DNA from: Caldilineaceae bacterium
GTDB taxonomy: Bacteria > Chloroflexota > Anaerolineae > Caldilineales > Caldilineaceae
Length of the DNA stretch: 8,007 bases
Assembly: GCA_024643705.1 (NCBI GenBank)
Contig: JAHEML010000133.1
Coordinates: forward strand, 1 to 8,007
Direction of reading: 5' to 3'
The notes below the pieces were generated by a model. It was not told the origin of the DNA. It ran no database searches and worked only from the letters and a program-made list of their open reading frames with translations. This document shows, piece by piece, positions 5,494 to 8,007 of the stretch. The first letter of the stretch is position 1. Every line of letters begins with the position of its first letter. Position numbers and translations under genes: made by a program.

Positions 5494-6489
5494 CTATGCT
5501 GAAAATTGAGCGAGGGTCCGAGAAATATCGCTCAGTTCCCTATGGGCGCGCTCCTCCGCGTTCGTGTCCCCATTGGTTACACCCCACACGGATGCTGAGC
5601 CAATATGCATTGCCCTGTATAGTTCCTGGCGTATATGCGTTGCCCGGTCATTCGCCCGTTTTCCATACCCTTCGTGAAACGCGTCGATGATCGCCTGCCA
5701 TTCTGACTCTTCTTGTCGTATCAGCAGAAGAAAGAGAATCCAATCCGCCAATGGATCTCCCCACCACGCCCGGTCAGCGTCAATCACACCGGCGATGATC
5801 GCTTGCTCGCTGTCACGCTGTACGATCAAATTGAATGTCCAAAGGTCGCCGTGAAGCAATCGGGGTGTGTCAATTTCATCCAGCAGTGAGGTTTGGGTTA
5901 AGGCGAAATCTGTGATCGTTCTAAAGGCTGGGACATTCATTTTAAGGGCCAGCATACTCTCGCGAATCCTGTCCAGACGGTCATAGATCACATCGCTCCA
6001 TCTGGGAAATTGTCGTCCCGGGTGAGGATAGCCGAACCGCTCCCCACTGGTTGCATGCATCTGTTTGACAATCTTTCCACACTGCTGCCATAGTGAAAGG
6101 GCCTGTTTATCTGTCAGTTCATCCTCGATGTCACTCCAGTTTTCCCCTGCGATGTAGTTCTGAAACATATAATCACGTTCAATGATCTGATGGGTGAAAT
6201 CAGCCAGTAGAACCTTCGGCATCAACGATGCGATAGACGCAAAATGGGGCTGGATGTGATACTCGCGACGCATCAGAGCCACATCATCCCAGTAGGTGTC
6301 AGCGTGGTCGGGTGGAGCAATCCGCAGGATCACATCGTTCCCGCCGACAAGCCCGATCCGGTAGGTCTCGTTGACAGTCCCCCCGATCACTTCCTGTATT
6401 GACTCGATTTCTCCCTCGCTGCCAAAGCCGCGCCTGCACATAGCGGCAATTTGCACAGGAGTCACTTTCTGGTGAGTGGCATTCGTCAT
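5494..6489 (-). CDS. APH-fold phosphotransferase (aminoglycoside/choline kinase-like)
   Basis: 331 residues. It belongs to the aminoglycoside phosphotransferase family, soluble cytoplasmic enzymes with a protein-kinase-like fold that move the ATP gamma-phosphate to a hydroxyl on a small molecule. The nucleotide-binding N-lobe has IGGTVNETYRI (35-45, loop) and VILRIAP (53-59). The catalytic loop is LLHGDLWTFNLIV (211-223), with Asp215 as the likely base and Asn220 as a metal ligand. The metal-binding Asp237 lies in GVIDADRAWWGDPLADW (234-250). All key residues are intact. The family covers kinases for aminoglycosides, macrolides, choline, homoserine, methylthioribose and others; nothing here fixes the substrate and resistance should not be assumed. 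Start ATG 6489 has GGAGAG just upstream. Its own promoter lies in the divergent gap, and the KAS III gene follows. Its third positions look less G+C-rich than those of the flanking KAS III and thiolase genes. Confidence 0.88.
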   Translation of the reverse strand: MTNATHQKVTPVQIAAMCRRGFGSEGEIESIQEVIGGTVNETYRIGLVGGNDVILRIAPPDHADTYWDDVALMRREYHIQPHFASIASLMPKVLLADFTHQIIERDYMFQNYIAGENWSDIEDELTDKQALSLWQQCGKIVKQMHATSGERFGYPHPGRQFPRWSDVIYDRLDRIRESMLALKMNVPAFRTITDFALTQTSLLDEIDTPRLLHGDLWTFNLIVQRDSEQAIIAGVIDADRAWWGDPLADWILFLLLIRQEESEWQAIIDAFHEGYGKRANDRATHIRQELYRAMHIGSASVWGVTNGDTNAEERAHRELSDISRTLAQFSA

Positions 6490-6548
6490 TTGCTCTCCGC
6501 GCCTGGTAGACCCGTACGCTTGATCTGTCGTTGATGAGTGGTAACGCC

Positions 6549-6577
6549 AGTGTACTCGGCCCGCATAGGGCCGTCAA
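6549..6577 (-). promoter_or_regulatory. Promoter of the kinase-KAS III unit with a palindrome in its spacer
   Basis: On the - strand, TTGACG (6572-6577) is followed after exactly 17 bases by TACACT (6549-6554), a good sigma70-type pair. Transcription would start near 6542, leaving about 52 bases before the ATG at 6489. The spacer contains a 6-bp inverted repeat, CGGCCC-GCATA-GGGCCG (6557-6573), a possible operator between the two boxes. Confidence 0.6.
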
Positions 6578-6600
6578 GCGCGCGTCACAGCGTTGCATCA

Positions 6601-6629
6601 TTGCAGGGCCGGGGTAGGGATGCTAAAAT
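6601..6629 (+). promoter_or_regulatory. Promoter of the thiolase unit with extended -10 box
   Basis: TTGCAG (6601-6606) and TAAAAT (6624-6629) are 17 bases apart, and TGC just before the -10 box makes an extended -10 element. Transcription would start near 6636, about 33 bases before ATG 6669. AGGAAG (6655-6660), 8 bases before the ATG, is the ribosome binding site. Confidence 0.6.
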
Positions 6630-6668
6630 CGGGTCAGACATTCTTCGCGCCCCAAGGAAGCCCAATCC

Positions 6669-7877
6669 ATGAGCAACTATCACGACGAAGCCGTCATCCT
6701 CAGCGCTGCCCGCACGCCGGTGGGTCGTTTGCAGGGTAGTTTGGGCACTCTCGGCGCGGCCCAATTGGGTGCAGCCGCGGTGCGGGCCGCGGTAGAGCGT
6801 GCCAATCTGCCCGATCCCTCACAGATCAACGAAGTGTTGATGGGCAACGTGGTGGCTGCGGGTCTCGGCCAGAACATCGCCCGCCAGTGTGCTATCCACG
6901 GCGGGCTGCCTGTCAACGTGGGCGCAACCACCGTCAACAAAGTCTGCGGGGCCAGCCTGAAAGTGGCTATGTTGGCGACACAGGCCATCCGCCTGGGCGA
7001 CGGCGATCTCTTTGTGGTGGGCGGCGTGGAGAGCATGAGCAACGCACCCCATCTGGTGGATGGCCGCCTGAACCAGCTTCGCTATGGCAGCGCAACCCTA
7101 CGCGACGCGCTGGTGGTGGACGGTCTTTGGTGTGCGTTCGAGGATTGGGCCATGGGCCACGCAGCCGAGTTTATCGCCGACGAATACGAAGTGACCCGTG
7201 AAGCCATGGACCGTCACGCGCTGGAGAGCCACCGCAAGGCCATCGTCGCCATCGACGCGGGCCGTTTTCAGAAGGAGATCGTTCCCGTGGCTGTCACCGG
7301 ACGCAAGGGTCAGGTGACCCTGGTGGACACTGACGAATCGCCCCGGCGGGAAACGTCGCTGGAAGCCCTGGCGAAATTGCCCGCCGCCTTCCGGGATGAT
7401 GGCCGGGTGACAGCCGGCAACGCGCCCGGACTGAACGACGCCGGGGCCGCGCTGGTCATCGCCGGGGCCAAGAAAGCTGCGGCTATGGGCGCGACACCCC
7501 TGGCCCGCATCGTCGGCTACGCCCAGGTGGCGGTAGAACCAAAATATATTTTCGACGTGCCTGCCAAAGCCATCAGCAAACTGCTGGACAAAATCGGCTG
7601 GACCCTGGCCGACGTCGACCTGATTGAATTGAACGAAGCCTTCGCCGCCCAGATTCTCGCCAACGGCTATGCCCTGGCGGATCAAGGCTGGGATTGGACC
7701 AAAGTCAATGTCAACGGCGGTGCGATTGCTCTGGGCCACCCTTTGGGCGCGACAGGCGCGCGGCTGCTGACAACCCTTGTCCACGCGCTGCACCAACGGG
7801 GTTTGCAGAGGGGCATTGCATCTCTCTGCCTGGGTGGGGGCGAGGCCGTGGCCGTGGCGATTGAAAGGAGCGAATGA
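6669..7877 (+). CDS. Thiolase (acetyl-CoA C-acetyltransferase type)
   Basis: 402 residues, near the usual 390-400. Thiolase II condenses two acetyl-CoA to acetoacetyl-CoA or runs in reverse as 3-ketoacyl-CoA thiolase; it is cytoplasmic. Seen: AVILSAARTPVGRLQGSLG (8-26); nucleophile Cys93 in VNKVCGASLKV; GGVESMSNAPHLV (118-130); MGHAAEFIA (162-170); GNAPGLNDAGAAL (250-262); NEAFAAQ (322-328); His357 in GGAIALGHPLGATGAR; and the second active-site Cys387 in SLCLGGGEAVA. All catalytic residues are present. Two motifs differ from the usual form: CGASLK for CSSGL/CGSGMK-like versions, and GGGEAV for GGGMG/GGGQG-like versions. This may reflect a subfamily rather than altered chemistry. The 5' end has a good promoter and ribosome binding site. 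The stop overlaps a possible ATG of the next gene (ATGA), so the two are probably translationally coupled. Biosynthetic and degradative thiolases cannot be separated safely from sequence alone. Confidence 0.93.
   Translation: MSNYHDEAVILSAARTPVGRLQGSLGTLGAAQLGAAAVRAAVERANLPDPSQINEVLMGNVVAAGLGQNIARQCAIHGGLPVNVGATTVNKVCGASLKVAMLATQAIRLGDGDLFVVGGVESMSNAPHLVDGRLNQLRYGSATLRDALVVDGLWCAFEDWAMGHAAEFIADEYEVTREAMDRHALESHRKAIVAIDAGRFQKEIVPVAVTGRKGQVTLVDTDESPRRETSLEALAKLPAAFRDDGRVTAGNAPGLNDAGAALVIAGAKKAAAMGATPLARIVGYAQVAVEPKYIFDVPAKAISKLLDKIGWTLADVDLIELNEAFAAQILANGYALADQGWDWTKVNVNGGAIALGHPLGATGARLLTTLVHALHQRGLQRGIASLCLGGGEAVAVAIERSE
7866..7870 (+). promoter_or_regulatory. Shine-Dalgarno site inside the thiolase 3' end
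   Basis: AGGAG (within AAAGGAG, 7864-7870) lies 9 bases before ATG 7880 and only 3 bases before ATG 7874, so spacing favours the second in-frame ATG. The choice changes the protein by two residues (Met-Thr). Confidence 0.65.
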
Positions 7878-7879
7878 CC

Positions 7880-8007
7880 ATGCGTTCTCTCGAATTATTG
7901 ATTATCGGTGCGGGGCCGTTCGGCTTGGCTATGGCCGCCCAGGCCCAACAGGATGGGGTGGACTATCTTGTGGTGGGCCAGCCGATGGACTTCTGGCGCA
8001 GCCACAT
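7880..8007 (+). CDS. FAD/NAD(P)-binding oxidoreductase, 3' end outside the window
   Basis: About 42 residues are visible before the window ends. A beta strand (LELLIIG) leads into the dinucleotide-binding signature GAGPFGLAMAAQA, followed by a second strand (YLVVGQP) and DFWRSH. This is a Rossmann-fold N-terminus of the type in flavin monooxygenase-like and related FAD-dependent oxidoreductases, where the Gly-rich loop holds the FAD phosphates. The second strand lacks the terminal Glu that often binds ADP-ribose (it ends VVGQ). The start is ATG 7880, or ATG 7874, which overlaps the thiolase stop. Coupling to thiolase suggests a shared pathway, but substrate and full domain make-up cannot be judged. 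Confidence 0.8.
   Translation, partial: MRSLELLIIGAGPFGLAMAAQAQQDGVDYLVVGQPMDFWRSH

Noticed and set aside
5494..6489. Aminoglycoside resistance gene
   Set aside because: Only the general APH-family motifs are present. The family is broad, and the chromosomal context beside lipid-type genes gives no support for a resistance role.
7098..7796. - strand open frame of 232 codons opposite thiolase
   Set aside because: It is antisense to a complete thiolase with intact active-site motifs; there is no independent promoter, ribosome binding site or domain.

Overview
The window is bacterial chromosome: compact genes, Shine-Dalgarno sites, sigma70-like promoters and factor-independent terminators. It carries six complete or nearly complete genes plus one gene cut by the right edge; the leftmost gene is cut by the left edge. 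No tRNA, rRNA, CRISPR array, insertion sequence or phage gene was seen. The mix (HEAT-repeat protein, SH3b lipoprotein, secreted beta-sandwich protein, and central metabolic genes with G+C-rich third positions) would fit a Chloroflexota-type environmental bacterium. That is a weak impression; no marker gene here fixes the taxon.

Left part (1-3230), accessory and cell-envelope genes, all on the + strand. A HEAT/PBS-lyase-repeat protein fragment is followed by a gap with a very good promoter and an inverted repeat touching its -35 box. Next come an SH3b-domain lipoprotein with a cysteine-containing C-terminal domain I do not recognise, a gap with several short repeats, and a Sec-exported protein with a probable C-terminal carbohydrate-binding-like beta-sandwich. 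A strong hairpin terminator (about 3184-3229) closes this part. Codon third positions here look less G+C-rich than further right.

Middle (3230-4428): ilvE, branched-chain amino acid aminotransferase, with its own promoter and a roughly 100-base leader that can form two hairpins. A 23-bp-stem hairpin with A/T tracts on both sides ends ilvE and, from the other strand, the converging fabH-like gene.

Right part (4429-8007): two divergent units share the 179-base gap 6490-6668, which holds a well-formed promoter in each direction. Leftward (- strand) is an APH-fold small-molecule kinase followed by a FabH-like beta-ketoacyl-ACP synthase III. Rightward (+ strand) is a thiolase (acetyl-CoA acetyltransferase) whose stop overlaps a possible start of an FAD/NAD(P)-binding oxidoreductase that runs off the window. 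KAS III and thiolase both do Claisen chemistry on acyl-CoA, and ilvE makes the 2-keto acids that become branched acyl-CoA primers. A link to branched-chain fatty acid priming is therefore plausible, but it rests only on proximity. I found no clear evidence of an undescribed defence or mobile system. The least explained items are the lipoprotein C-terminal domain, the secreted protein, the kinase-KAS III pairing and the small repeats in the control regions.
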